From contig NZ_CP107985.1 of the NCBI RefSeq assembly GCF_036108815.1, forward strand, positions 9,297,501 through 9,361,500: DNA of 64,000 nt, read 5' to 3'. Shown here piece by piece: positions 9,690 to 17,879 of the stretch. The notes under the pieces are model-generated. The model was not told the DNA's origin. It saw only the letters and a list, made by a program, of their open reading frames with translations, and did no database searches. Numbering within the stretch: position 1 is the first letter of the stretch; every line of letters starts with the position of its first letter. This DNA is from Streptomyces sp. NBC_00353. GTDB lineage: Bacteria > Actinomycetota > Actinomycetes > Streptomycetales > Streptomycetaceae. The position numbers were made by a program, and so were the translations under genes.

Positions 9690-9890
9690 TCCGCCCGTTA
9701 CTCGGGACGGGCCACTCGCCGCGTCCGGCCGTAGCCGCGGTGAGCCATCCACTGCCAGGACCAGGCGGCCGTATGCCCCCGGCAACGGCAGCCCGGCCAG
9801 GCTCCGGCGGAGCCGGTCGACGTCGATAGGGCCTTCGTTGAAGGCGCCGTACAACGAGCAATGGCCACAGGGATGTTCAGGAGCCGACGC
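9690..9890 (-). mobile_element. DDE transposase N-terminal fragment
   Basis: On the minus strand the frame reads LYGAFNEGPIDVDRLRRSLA, then GLPLP and LVLAVDGSPRLRPDAA. This is the block found near the start of a large Streptomyces DDE transposase family (LYGALN-GRIDVDRLRRSLAGLPLPR with LVLAVDVS-WLRPDA). The remainder of the transposase is missing on both sides. The position just past the subtilase terminator suggests an old insertion scar. Confidence 0.65.
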
Positions 9891-10188
9891 GAGATCGACG
9901 AGGGTCCGGACCGGACCGCACCGTCCTCAGAATGAAAGGGGCTCCGTGTCTGAGGGGCGGGACAGATGCGAGCGGGGACCGCACGCATACGCATCAAGCA
10001 GCTACGCGCCGAGAACCGTGTCTGCCCCGGTAGGGGCGAGCCGCGGAGTGCCATAAAACCATTCTAAAGAGCGAATGGTCCGATTCGGTGGAAAAGGCCA
10101 AGAAAGCGATCATGAATGTGGTCTTCTGCCGATACGAGGCGGGAGGTGACTTACACCTGCACCTGTGACCCCCAATTCGAGGATCAAG

Positions 10189-10722
10189 ATGCGCAGAAGT
10201 ATCGCGGCCGCTTCGCTCGTAGTCGGCCTGGTGGCGGCTCTGTCCGTCCCCCTACCGGCCTCGGCCGATCAGAGCGGGACCACGCCGGTGACGCTCTCGA
10301 TCACCACCGGCACCATCGACATCACTGTGCCGACGGGGCCGGTGAGCCTGGGCACCGTTGCCGCCAGCAGCACCCCCCAGACGGTCAGCGCGCAGCTGGG
10401 GAACGTCACTGTGACAGACAGTCGGGGTGGTACCACCGGCTGGGTCGTCACCGCGAACGGGGTCGACTTCACGGGACCGCAGAGCATCTCGGTCTCCGCC
10501 CCTGGCTCCAGCAGCTACAACACGCCGTCCGCCACGGTCACCGGCAACGCCATCGTCAACGCCAGCAACCTGGCACCCCTGTACCCGCCAGGTCCTGTCC
10601 AGACCGCCACCAGCGTGTCCGGGATCAACACCGCCGTGTGGAACCCGACCATCTCGGTCACCATCCCGGCGGACGCACTGGCCGGCACCTACAGCTCGAC
10701 GATCACCCATTCCGTGGCCTGA
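10189..10722 (+). CDS. Secreted WxL-like beta-sandwich surface protein
   Basis: ATG at 10189 follows GAGG, giving 177 residues. Residues 1-28 form a signal peptide (RRSIAAASLVVGLVAALSVP) ending ASA-DQ. The mature part is rich in Thr, Ser, Val and Gly with alternating strands, has no cysteine, and ends in ADALAGTYSSTITHSVA. That tail (P-A-AGTY-STIT-S) is characteristic of WxL-domain cell-wall proteins. The next gene, 34 bp on, encodes a DUF916-like membrane protein, the usual operon partner. It probably sits in the cell envelope. The WxL assignment is motif-based and moderate. Confidence 0.7.
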   Translation: MRRSIAAASLVVGLVAALSVPLPASADQSGTTPVTLSITTGTIDITVPTGPVSLGTVAASSTPQTVSAQLGNVTVTDSRGGTTGWVVTANGVDFTGPQSISVSAPGSSSYNTPSATVTGNAIVNASNLAPLYPPGPVQTATSVSGINTAVWNPTISVTIPADALAGTYSSTITHSVA

Positions 10723-10756
10723 CCAGCACGCCGAAATCACTGGGGGGTTCTCCACC

Positions 10757-11809
10757 TTGCGCAGTTTCGTTCCCGTCCTGGCTCTGGTGGCCGCGGCACT
10801 CATCGCGGTCACCGGCGCCGCCTCACCTGCGACCAATGCAGCGGCGTCGCCACGGTCGTCGGACTTCGGCCAGGGAAGCGTCGGCGTACGCCTCGTCGAT
10901 ATCCCGGTCGATCTGGCCGACGATCCACGAGCTCGGCACTACATCGTCGACAACCTGACGCCCGGCACGACCGTGCATCGCCGCATCGAAGTGCTGAATA
11001 CCACTGATTCCACCTTGCACGTCGAGGTGTATCCGGCCGCCGCCACCATCACTCACGGCTCGTTCGTGGGGGCGGCCGGCAGGAAGCGGAACGAGCTTTC
11101 GTCCTGGACGAGGCTGCGACGCAGGACGCTCGATGTTCCCGCCCACGACAGCCTCCGCGACACCGTGAAGATCGCGGTGCCCAGGGACGCGGCGCCCGGC
11201 GAGCGCTATGCCGTGGTCTGGGCGCAAGTCAGGGGCGGTCGAGGTGGTGGCATCGCCCTGGTGAGCCGCACCGGCATCCGGATGTATCTCTCGGTCGGCG
11301 GCCACAACCCCCCGGCCCCGAACTTCACCGCGCGCACGATGACGGCTGAACGCGGCCCGGACGGCCACGCGATCGTGCGTGCCCAGATCATCAACACGGG
11401 GGGCCGCGCTCTGGATCTGTCCGGCACCCTGAAGCTCGCCTCGGTGTCGGGAAGCCTGAGCGCGGGCCCCTACCAGGTACAGCTGGGTACGAGCCTGGCA
11501 CCCCATCAGTCCGAGCCGGTGATGATTCCGGTGACCGACGAAGTGGCCGACGGCCCTTGGCGCGCCACCCTTGAACTGAGAAGCGGGCTGCTCGTCAAGA
11601 AGTTCCACGCGAAGATCAGATTCCCGCACACCCAGGGCATGGCGCCGGCAGCCGCGGTGGACGCCGAGGCGTCCGGCGGTGGCGCACTCAAGGGGCTGGT
11701 CACGGGGATCCTCCTGCTGGCTACCGCCCTTCTGATCGTCGCCAACCGCGTCCGTCGTCGGCACGACGGGAGAACGGCTGACGCCGGTTCAGGCAGCACC
11801 GCCGGTTGA
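10757..11809 (+). CDS. DUF916-like (WxL-interacting type) membrane-anchored protein
   Basis: The TTG at 10757 is preceded by GGGGGG, giving 350 residues. There is an N-terminal signal peptide (FVPVLALVAAALIAVTGAA), then an Ig-like extracellular region beginning GQGSVGVRLVDIPVDLADDP and YIVDNLTPGTTVHRRIEVLN. That opening is typical of DUF916/WxL peptidoglycan-binding proteins. A single C-terminal membrane helix (GLVTGILLLATALLIVANRV) and a basic tail (RRRHDGR) follow. It lies 34 bp after the WxL-like gene, so the two are likely co-transcribed and form a surface complex. The function in actinomycetes is not established. Confidence 0.75.
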   Translation: MRSFVPVLALVAAALIAVTGAASPATNAAASPRSSDFGQGSVGVRLVDIPVDLADDPRARHYIVDNLTPGTTVHRRIEVLNTTDSTLHVEVYPAAATITHGSFVGAAGRKRNELSSWTRLRRRTLDVPAHDSLRDTVKIAVPRDAAPGERYAVVWAQVRGGRGGGIALVSRTGIRMYLSVGGHNPPAPNFTARTMTAERGPDGHAIVRAQIINTGGRALDLSGTLKLASVSGSLSAGPYQVQLGTSLAPHQSEPVMIPVTDEVADGPWRATLELRSGLLVKKFHAKIRFPHTQGMAPAAAVDAEASGGGALKGLVTGILLLATALLIVANRVRRRHDGRTADAGSGSTAG

Positions 11810-12055
11810 CCTGTCGAGCCCACGGCTTCGTGGCGCTCACAGCGTGACCCGCAGTAGGTATACGCCGTCGGACAGCGGTCCGCCGATCCATGGCTACGCA
11901 CGCTCGTGCGCCCCGTCGAGCGCCGTCCCGATGCCCTGGCCGGCTCACATCACAGCGCCGGATGTTCGGTCGAGCTGACCTCCAACTCCTCCGAAAGCGA
12001 GTCCTGCTGTGACTCAGGCTGTGCGAAATTGACAAGCTCCCAGGCCGGCCCGGTG

Positions 12056-12610
12056 CTACCCGACCCGCGCCCTCCGCCACTCCACTTCCTCGGCAGCCAT
12101 CGGGGCCTGGATGTTGTACACGTCGCCGACCCGCAGATTGTCGGGCGTGCTGTACTCGCCGTAGGTGCCTATGACGGAGACGGCCACACGGGAATCGGGC
12201 TGCCAGAAAGTACGGAAATAAGGGGAGTTCGCCGGGATCTCCGGGATCTCGAGCAGGGGGACCCCACGCCGCTCCAGTAGGCGTTGCAGCTTTTCGAACC
12301 GAAGCCTGGGAGTGAACCGCCCGTACCGGGCGCGAAGCGTCTCGTTGACGAGGGTGCGGTCCCGGTACGCGAGCCTGTGAACCTGCAGGGTGAAGTGGTG
12401 GCCCGACCATGTGTGTTCGGCGGAAGCCCGGTCCCAGAAGAATTCGGCGAGGCCGTAGTCACGGCACATGCTGTGGTCGTCGAAGGTGTTCTCACCGAAG
12501 TTCGACCCCAGGGCCATGGTCACGCGGTCGGGAGAGGCCGCGGGGCCCACGCCGAGCACGGTGCCGGTGGTGACGACGTCCACGTAGAACGCCAGCGAGT
12601 AGGGGGTCAA
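12056..12610 (-). CDS. Conserved hypothetical protein (184 residues)
   Basis: I chose TTG at 12610, which has GAGGA nine bases upstream; the frame stays open further upstream but reads as arginine/proline-rich noise. The product begins LTPYSLAFYVDVVTTG and has an aromatic middle (MCRDYGLAEFFWDRASAEHT). There is no signal peptide or membrane segment. It looks like a soluble alpha/beta protein, but I do not recognise the family. It stands alone, convergent with the DUF916-like gene. Confidence 0.65.
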   Translation of the reverse strand: MTPYSLAFYVDVVTTGTVLGVGPAASPDRVTMALGSNFGENTFDDHSMCRDYGLAEFFWDRASAEHTWSGHHFTLQVHRLAYRDRTLVNETLRARYGRFTPRLRFEKLQRLLERRGVPLLEIPEIPANSPYFRTFWQPDSRVAVSVIGTYGEYSTPDNLRVGDVYNIQAPMAAEEVEWRRARVG

Positions 12611-12952
12611 GACTGATCCTCGATGTGGTGTGGTCCAACGTGAAGTGGGGGGACGTCCCCATCGGGGGTGTGCACCACCCGGGGCCCATCTGCATGGGTA
12701 CCGCCGGGGCCTGGACGGCCCGGCGGGAACCTTACTCCACCAGGCCGCTTCACCACTCCCGGAACCTCCAGGACTCACGCTCCGCACGTCGCCGGTCGGT
12801 TCTCCGCATTCCGTTCACCGAACGCCTCCAGTGAATGTGCCGACGTGACGGCGGGAGCGTTCCCGTCGCCGGAGCACACCTTCTGACCGGAGGTCCGGGC
12901 GGCAGTGGACGGGCGAGCGGCCGGAGGTCCGCCCATCCACTCCCGCCGCGAG
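12611..12952. other. Gap of about 340 bp, no gene seen
   Basis: This lies between the upstream end of the 184-residue gene and the 3' end of the metallo-beta-lactamase-fold gene. Open frames here show no coding character. Confidence 0.4.
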
Positions 12953-13930
12953 TCAGCGCGGCTCCGAAACCGGCCATGCGCGCGGGTACGGCACGCGCAG
13001 CGTTTCGGCCGCCACAGGGGTGTGGTCGGCGGCGGCGTGGAGGCGGCCGTCGCGGAGAACGACGGCGCCGCTGCCGAGCATGGTCGTGACCAGCTCGGCG
13101 GCGAGCGCCTCGGGCGTGAGGTCCAGGAACCGGGCGGCGTCGGTCAGCCAGTCTCGAGCGTGCAGGTACGGCTCGACGTCGTCGGCCGGGATGCCGCCGC
13201 GGATCATCAGGGCGAATGCGAAGATCCGCCGGGCGCCGTACCAGACCGTCCCGTCCGGGTCGTCCACGAGCCGTTGCGCACGGCGCAGGGCGGCGGCGAA
13301 GGCGGCACCGGGGTCGGCGGGGATCGGGCCGTGGGAGGGCAGGATCACCCGCGGGGCGAGGTCGGCCATCCGATTGAGGGAAGCGAGCGCGGTGGTGGCC
13401 GCGTCGAGCCCGTCGAGGGCGAGGTTCACCCAGCCGACGTCGTAGTCCGACAGTGCGTCCCCGGCCACGAGCAGCCGCTCCTCCGGCTGCCACAGCGCCA
13501 GATGTCCAGGTGTGTGCCCGGGGGTCCGGACGACTTCCCACTCGGTGTCCCCGAGCCGGAGGACCTGTCCGTCGTCGAGCGGTACGTCGACCGTGTACGG
13601 GGCGACCGGCTGGTCCAGGTACTCGGCCGCGCAGCAGCCCGGGTCCCGGCGTCGGATGGCCTCGGCCTCCAGTGCCCCGGCCGCGACGGCCGCGCCGTGC
13701 GCCTGGAGGAGGGCGTTGCCGCCGACGTGGTCGGAGTGCCAGTGGGTGTTCACCACCAGGCCGACTTCCCCGGCGTGCGCGCGGGCCCAGCCGGCCGTCT
13801 CTTCGGCATGACCCACGAACCCTGTGTCGATCAGGGCAGGTTGCCGTCCGTGGAGCAGCAGTGTGTTGGCGTCCGGGAACGGCCGCTGCCACCACGTTGC
13901 CCAGGACGGCAATGACGGCTGCGGGCTCAC
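12953..13930 (-). CDS. MBL-fold metallo-hydrolase
   Basis: This 325-residue protein starts at a GTG that overlaps the stop of the upstream thioesterase gene (GTGA), so the two are translationally coupled. It has the metallo-beta-lactamase zinc motif THWHSDHVGG (H63, H65, D67, H68), a downstream TPGHTPGHLALW histidine and GDALSDYDVG with the bridging aspartate. The C-terminal 100 residues are helical. This architecture fits hydrolases of the glyoxalase II/lactonase type. The substrate cannot be read from sequence. The coupled thioesterase suggests acyl-thioester or lactone chemistry; that is inference. Confidence 0.88.
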   Translation of the reverse strand: MSPQPSLPSWATWWQRPFPDANTLLLHGRQPALIDTGFVGHAEETAGWARAHAGEVGLVVNTHWHSDHVGGNALLQAHGAAVAAGALEAEAIRRRDPGCCAAEYLDQPVAPYTVDVPLDDGQVLRLGDTEWEVVRTPGHTPGHLALWQPEERLLVAGDALSDYDVGWVNLALDGLDAATTALASLNRMADLAPRVILPSHGPIPADPGAAFAAALRRAQRLVDDPDGTVWYGARRIFAFALMIRGGIPADDVEPYLHARDWLTDAARFLDLTPEALAAELVTTMLGSGAVVLRDGRLHAAADHTPVAAETLRVPYPRAWPVSEPR

Positions 13931-14385
13931 TGCTCGGGCCGCTTCACGCGGATCAGCGTCTGCTGCCCGTTGGCGACGAGCTTCCGCTCGCCGTCGTCCG
14001 TGACGCCGAACACTTCCAACTGGCAGACGGTCAGCGTGCGTCCGGCCTTCAGGACCGTTCCGGCCGCCTCGAGGTACTCACCGACCGCGGGCGCGAGGAG
14101 GTTGATCTTGTACTCGACAGTGAGAACCTCGGTGTCCTCGGGGAACAGCGTGTAGGCGGCGTAGCCGCCGGCGGTGTCGGCGATGGCGCTGGTGGCGCCG
14201 GCGTGGAAGTAGCCGTGCTGCTGGGTCACTTCGGGCCGACTTGGGAGCACGATGTGCACGCGCCCCGGTCCGATGTGGGTTATCCGTGCACCGAGGTGGG
14301 CCATCAGCCCCTGGCAGTCGAAGCTGTCCTGGATGCGCTTTTGCACCTCGGGGCTCGCCTGTTCCTGCTGCGTCTGGTCTTCCAC
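13927..14385 (-). CDS. PaaI-family hotdog thioesterase
   Basis: The 152-residue hotdog-fold protein carries the PaaI signature HGYFHAGATSAIADTAGGYA (residues about 57-76), with the helix following the HG motif, and a strand block VLTVEYKINLLAP. Such enzymes hydrolyse acyl-CoA thioesters in the cytoplasm. The ATG at 14385 has a GAGAGC-type site upstream. Its stop overlaps the start of the MBL-fold gene, making a two-gene operon. Upstream lies the truncated LysE relic on the same strand. Confidence 0.88.
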   Translation of the reverse strand: MEDQTQQEQASPEVQKRIQDSFDCQGLMAHLGARITHIGPGRVHIVLPSRPEVTQQHGYFHAGATSAIADTAGGYAAYTLFPEDTEVLTVEYKINLLAPAVGEYLEAAGTVLKAGRTLTVCQLEVFGVTDDGERKLVANGQQTLIRVKRPEQ

Positions 14386-14439
14386 GTGCTCTCCTTCGAA
14401 GGGGACATCACGGTCTGTGAACGGGGTGGCGCGGTTTCG

Positions 14440-14733
14440 TCAGCCGGCCAGGCGTTCCACCAGCAGGAAACCACCGATGACGATCATCATGGCACCAGAG
14501 ACGCGGGTGACCGCCCGGGCCGCCGAGGGCCGGGTTTTCAGGACACTGCGGGCGAGCACGCCGACGGCGAGGTACACGAGGGCACAAGCCGTCATGTGGA
14601 GCGTGCCGAGCAGGCCCGTCTGCGCGGCGACGGGCCAGCCGCCCGCGGGGTCGATGAACTGCGGGAACAGCGAGAAGCACAGCAACAGCGCCTTGGGGTT
14701 CAGGCCGCTGATCCCGGCACCCCTGACAGTCAC
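14440..14733 (-). pseudogene. LysE-family exporter, N-terminal half deleted
   Basis: Only about 97 C-terminal residues remain of a protein that is normally about 205: VRGAGISGLNPKALLLCFSL, LFPQFIDPAGGW and two C-terminal membrane helices (MTACALVYLAVGVLA and VSGAMMIVIGGFLLVERLAG). LysE/RhtB proteins need all six helices, so this cannot function. The homology stops exactly where the oppositely oriented Lrp fragment begins, at about 14728. Confidence 0.8.
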
Positions 14734-15120
14734 CGAGCTGGCCGCCCGCGTGCAGCTGAGCGTCTCGCCCTGCCACCGCCGCGTGCGCTACCTCGAACGC
14801 GAGGGTCCCATCCGGGGATACCGTGCCGTCGTCGACCCGGCCGCCGTCGGCCTGAACTTCGAGGCCCTCGTCTTCGCCACGCTGCGGTGGGAGGACCGTG
14901 ACACCGTCACCGCCTTCGAAGAAGCCGTGACCGCCCGAACGTCATCCAGGCCCAGCGCCTCTTCGGTGAACCCGACTACCTCGTGCGCGTCGCCACCACC
15001 GACCTGGCCGCCTACCAACAGCTCTACGACCAGCAGCTGGCCAGGCTGCCGAGTGTCCAGCGTCTGACCTCCACCCTCGTCATGAAGCACGTGATCGACG
15101 ACCGACCGTTGCCCGAATAG
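14728..15120 (+). pseudogene. Lrp/AsnC-family regulator, N-truncated and frameshifted
   Basis: The frame reads LTVTELAARVQLSVSPCHRR then VRYLEREGPIRGYRAVVDP, the HTH and linker of an Lrp/AsnC protein, but the usual first 15-20 residues are missing. At about 14935-14943 one base is lost. The rest (VIQAQRLFGEPDYLVRVATT, LPSVQRLTSTLVMKHV) continues in another frame to a TAG at 15120. Lrp genes are commonly divergent from the LysE exporter they control; here both 5' ends have vanished at the junction. Confidence 0.8.
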
Positions 15121-15273
15121 CCATCGCCGCGAGCAGTTGGTACGCCGCAAAGCGGCGACCTGGACAACTCGGGCGGCGTGCCCGTCTTACGTGATCGCGA
15201 AGGAACCCGCGCCCGAGTGGTGGCCGGGCGGCGCCACAAGGCGGCATCTGTAACCCAGTGGAAAGGTGCAGAT

Positions 15274-15642
15274 ATGACTGCCTTCACCGATGCTCAGCGT
15301 GCCTACCTGGCCGGCCAGCGGCTGGGTCGCATGGCCACTGTCGACCCCAGCGGCCAGCCGCAGGCCAACCCGGTCGGATTCTTCCTCCAGGCGGACGACA
15401 CCGTTCTCATCGGCGGACACCGCATGGGCGCCTCGAAGAAATGGCGCAACCTGCAGGCCAACCCGAAGATCTCCCTCGTCGTCGACGACCTCGCGAGCGT
15501 GACGCCATGGAAGCCCCGCTTCGTGGAGATCCGCGGAACGGCTGAGCTGCTCACCAGCTCCGACGCCCTCGGTCCGGGTTTCAGCCCCGAGGTGATCCGC
15601 ATCCACCCTCATACCGTTCACAGCTGGGGCCTCGACGACTGA
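15274..15642 (+). CDS. PPOX-class F420-dependent oxidoreductase
   Basis: ATG at 15274 with GGAAAGG upstream yields 122 residues. The split beta-barrel of the pyridoxamine-oxidase-like family is evident: LAGQRLGRMATVDPSGQPQA, NPVGFFLQADDTVLIGG, KKWRNLQANPKISLVVDDLA and FVEIRGTAELL. Ending in IRIHPHTVHSWGLD fits the TIGR03618-type F420-binding subgroup that uses reduced deazaflavin. It is cytosolic and probably dimeric. The substrate is unknown. It stands alone downstream of the broken Lrp gene. Confidence 0.88.
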   Translation: MTAFTDAQRAYLAGQRLGRMATVDPSGQPQANPVGFFLQADDTVLIGGHRMGASKKWRNLQANPKISLVVDDLASVTPWKPRFVEIRGTAELLTSSDALGPGFSPEVIRIHPHTVHSWGLDD

Positions 15643-15734
15643 CCCCGCTCGGCCGAACCATTCCCCGTACTTGCGTCCGACGTCCGCATCTCCCGGTCGT
15701 GCCGGGGCAGCCGGCAAGCGGGGGCGACGGGCCG

Positions 15735-15870
15735 GCGCCGGCGCCCGTGAGCTGCTGCAGCGCGGCCGGCCGGTTCGCGCCCTGCCTCCGCGGCCCCGGT
15801 CCGACACGGCCCGTGCACTCGCTGCACAGGGCGCCCAGGAGGTCGCGGGCGACCTCGACGGATCACCGGC
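15735..15870 (+). pseudogene. NmrA-like NAD(P)-binding protein fragment
   Basis: One frame reads ELLQRGRPVRALPPRPRSDT followed by ARALAAQGAQEVAGDLDGS. This matches the second strand to the GDLDD block of NmrA-type atypical SDR proteins. The Rossmann glycine motif before it and everything after it are lost. Confidence 0.55.
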
Positions 15871-16060
15871 CGGACGGTCCTGCCCATCCTGCACAGCTCC
15901 TTCAGCCTCGGGATCGTCGGAGGAGTCTCGCTCGGTATCTGTGCACCGTTGTCGACTTCCCGGTGCACCGGCATCTGGCAGCCGTCGCCGTCGTCACAGC
16001 CGGAATGCCGATCCTGCGGGCCGACTGCCTCCGCTGCGCCACGAGTGGCCCGAACCAGCC

Positions 16061-16393
16061 CTATGCGGCCCTCAGGCCCTTTTCCGGATGGCAGATCCGG
16101 CATGCCTCGATGTCGGGTTCGTTCAACGCGATGATCGCCTCTTCGCGGTTGATGAACCCGAGTTGGGGTGACAGGGAGCAGCCCCCGCGGTGCAGCATCG
16201 CCGTGTCCCTGGAGAGCTTCGGCTGGATCTTCCACGACTGCTCCGCCTGCGCCCGCTCGTCGGCACGCTGCTCCTGCCGGTCTGCGACCTCCAGCTCACG
16301 GATCCGGTTCCGGGTCCGGCGCAGCTGCCACTCCAGCCAGTCGGCCAGCGCGCGGTTCTTGTCCAGGTCGGATATCCCGCCGGATTCGGACAC
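16061..16393 (-). CDS. DUF6233-like small protein
   Basis: This 110-residue protein has a GTG start two bases after the stop of the upstream gene. A charged coiled-coil-like helix (LADWLEWQLRRTRNRIRELE, ADRQEQRADERAQAEQ) leads into the DUF6233 core LHRGGCSLSPQLGFINREEA and EPDIEACRICHPEKGL, with paired cysteines (CxxC). DUF6233 proteins are frequent in Streptomyces and uncharacterised. No membrane segment is present. The tight spacing indicates co-expression with the gene at 16396-16737. Confidence 0.75.
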   Translation of the reverse strand: MSESGGISDLDKNRALADWLEWQLRRTRNRIRELEVADRQEQRADERAQAEQSWKIQPKLSRDTAMLHRGGCSLSPQLGFINREEAIIALNEPDIEACRICHPEKGLRAA

Positions 16394-16395
16394 CG

Positions 16396-16737
16396 CTACG
16401 CCTCGGCCGGCTGTTCGTGAACGTGCTTCAGCGCCATACGGGCATCGACGACGCCACTCTCCACGCTGCTCCAGAACGGGTGCGTGGACACGATGATGCC
16501 GAGTTCGAGGATGCGGGCCTTGAGGCGGGCGATCTCCGCGGCCTGCTCGTCGGTGTAGCCGGGGCTGTCTGTCTTTCCGGAGCGGAAGCTGGTGTAGGGC
16601 TGTTTCTCGCTCTCCCAGCCGGGCATCGGCTCAGCCGACCACGGCAGGGTCCGGGCGTACTGCTCGTACTGAGCACGGGTTTCGTGCAGCGCGAGCTGGG
16701 CGTCGCGCAGGTCCTGGGGGAAGTCGTACGTGGGCAC
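16396..16737 (-). CDS. Small hypothetical protein, operon partner of DUF6233 gene
   Basis: GTG at 16737 gives 113 residues beginning VPTYDFPQDLRDAQLALHET. The protein is highly charged with two predicted amphipathic helices (AQLALHETRAQYEQYARTLP; DEQAAEIARLKARILELGII) and ends VVDARMALKHVHEQPAEA. It has no signal peptide. I recognise no named family. It precedes the DUF6233 gene by two bases, so the pair probably works together. Confidence 0.65.
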   Translation of the reverse strand: MPTYDFPQDLRDAQLALHETRAQYEQYARTLPWSAEPMPGWESEKQPYTSFRSGKTDSPGYTDEQAAEIARLKARILELGIIVSTHPFWSSVESGVVDARMALKHVHEQPAEA

Positions 16738-17195
16738 ACCCGAATGGTACGCGTGTTCGATTTTTGGATACGAGCGGCACGACGAGCTGCTCTGGTGAAT
16801 CCCTCGGATGGAGCAGGGCGAGCGCCCCCGGCGTCGAAACCGAGCCACTTGGAGCGCGGTGTGCCGTCGGCGACGGCGACTGGGTTCTCGCCGGGCTCGA
16901 CGTCGCCGGAGCTCTGGGCCTTCCTCGCGTACGGAGCTGCCGCGGTGCGTGGCCGGGCCCCCTTTAGCCGCAGTAAGTGTGTGTGGGCGTCGTTCGAGGG
17001 TGGCGGGGGTGGCCGGCACCCCCCGGTGGCCAGGCCCGGTGTGGTGCCCACTGCCCATTCCGAGAGTGTGAGCGGACCGAGCCATGTCCCGGGCTGGGAG
17101 CCCGGGACCGTGTTGTTCTCCTGCAGTGGGGCCGACGCTGTCGGGGCCCGCACCGACCTCCCGTCCGGGGTTGCGTGCTGCTCGTGGACGACTGG
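16738..17195. other. Gap of about 460 bp, no gene recognised
   Basis: The gap separates the 5' end of the DUF6233 operon from the 3' end of the ABC exporter. On the minus strand near 16900 a short coding-like run (NPVAVADGTPRSKWLGFDAG) is visible. It has no start or stop consistent with a gene. Confidence 0.35.
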
Positions 17196-17879
17196 CTATC
17201 GGGCGGTGGTGGGGAGGCGGAGACGCCCGTCGTGGACTTCGGCGACCTGGTCGACCGCGGTGAGGTGGGTGCGGTCGTGAGTGACCAGGACGGTCGCGGT
17301 GGCCTGTTGGTGAGTGAGGCGGATGATCAGGTCGATGACAACGGCGCCACGTTCGTGATCGAGGGAACTGGTGGGTTCGTCGACCAGGAGAACGGTGGGG
17401 TCGTTCATCAGGGCGCGAGCGATGTTGACGCGCTGGCGCTGGCCGCCGGAGAGCTGGTGGGGGCGCCGGCCGGCCTGGTCGGCCAGGCCGACGGCGTCGA
17501 GCAGTTCCATGGCCCGGTTGTGGGCGGTGCGCGGGTTGCGGCCGTCGATCTGTGCCATGACCTGGAGCTGTTCGGCGGCGGTGAGGGAGGGCAGCAGGTT
17601 GGGCTGCTGAAAGACGATGCCGATCTTGTTGCGGCGCAGGTCGGTGAGTTCGCCGCGGGTCAGGCCGGTGGTGGGCGTGCCGTCGATGGTGACGGTGCCG
17701 GTATCGGGGCCAATGAGGGTGGCGGCGACGGCGAGAAGGCTGGACTTGCCGGAGCCGGAGGGGCCGACGACGGCGGTCAGGCTGCCCTCGGGCACCTGAA
17801 GGGTGACCCGGTCCAGTGCGGTCAGGCGGGATACGCCGTCGGGGTAGGTGAGGGTGATGTCGGTCAGGTTGAGGCTCAT
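17196..17879 (-). CDS. MacB/LolD-type ABC transporter ATP-binding protein
   Basis: The 227-residue ATPase has Walker A GPSGSGKSS (39-47), a Q-loop at FQQPN, signature LSGGQ (143-147), Walker B VLLVDEP (163-169) and switch H201. Its length and the text around Walker A (LTALDRVTLQVPEGSLTAVV) place it in the LolD/MacB group that powers FtsX-type permeases. Its ATG overlaps the end of the permease gene by four bases (ATGA). It supplies ATP hydrolysis for the exporter encoded by the pair. Confidence 0.95.
   Translation of the reverse strand: MSLNLTDITLTYPDGVSRLTALDRVTLQVPEGSLTAVVGPSGSGKSSLLAVAATLIGPDTGTVTIDGTPTTGLTRGELTDLRRNKIGIVFQQPNLLPSLTAAEQLQVMAQIDGRNPRTAHNRAMELLDAVGLADQAGRRPHQLSGGQRQRVNIARALMNDPTVLLVDEPTSSLDHERGAVVIDLIIRLTHQQATATVLVTHDRTHLTAVDQVAEVHDGRLRLPTTAR

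Noticed and set aside
6136..9861. A 1241-residue open frame on the minus strand
   Set aside because: It is the antisense shadow of the subtilase; the plus-strand frame carries the full catalytic triad and signal peptide.
10757..11809. Possible LPxTG sortase substrate
   Set aside because: The C-terminus has a helix and basic tail but no LPxTG-type motif before it, so simple membrane anchoring is more likely.
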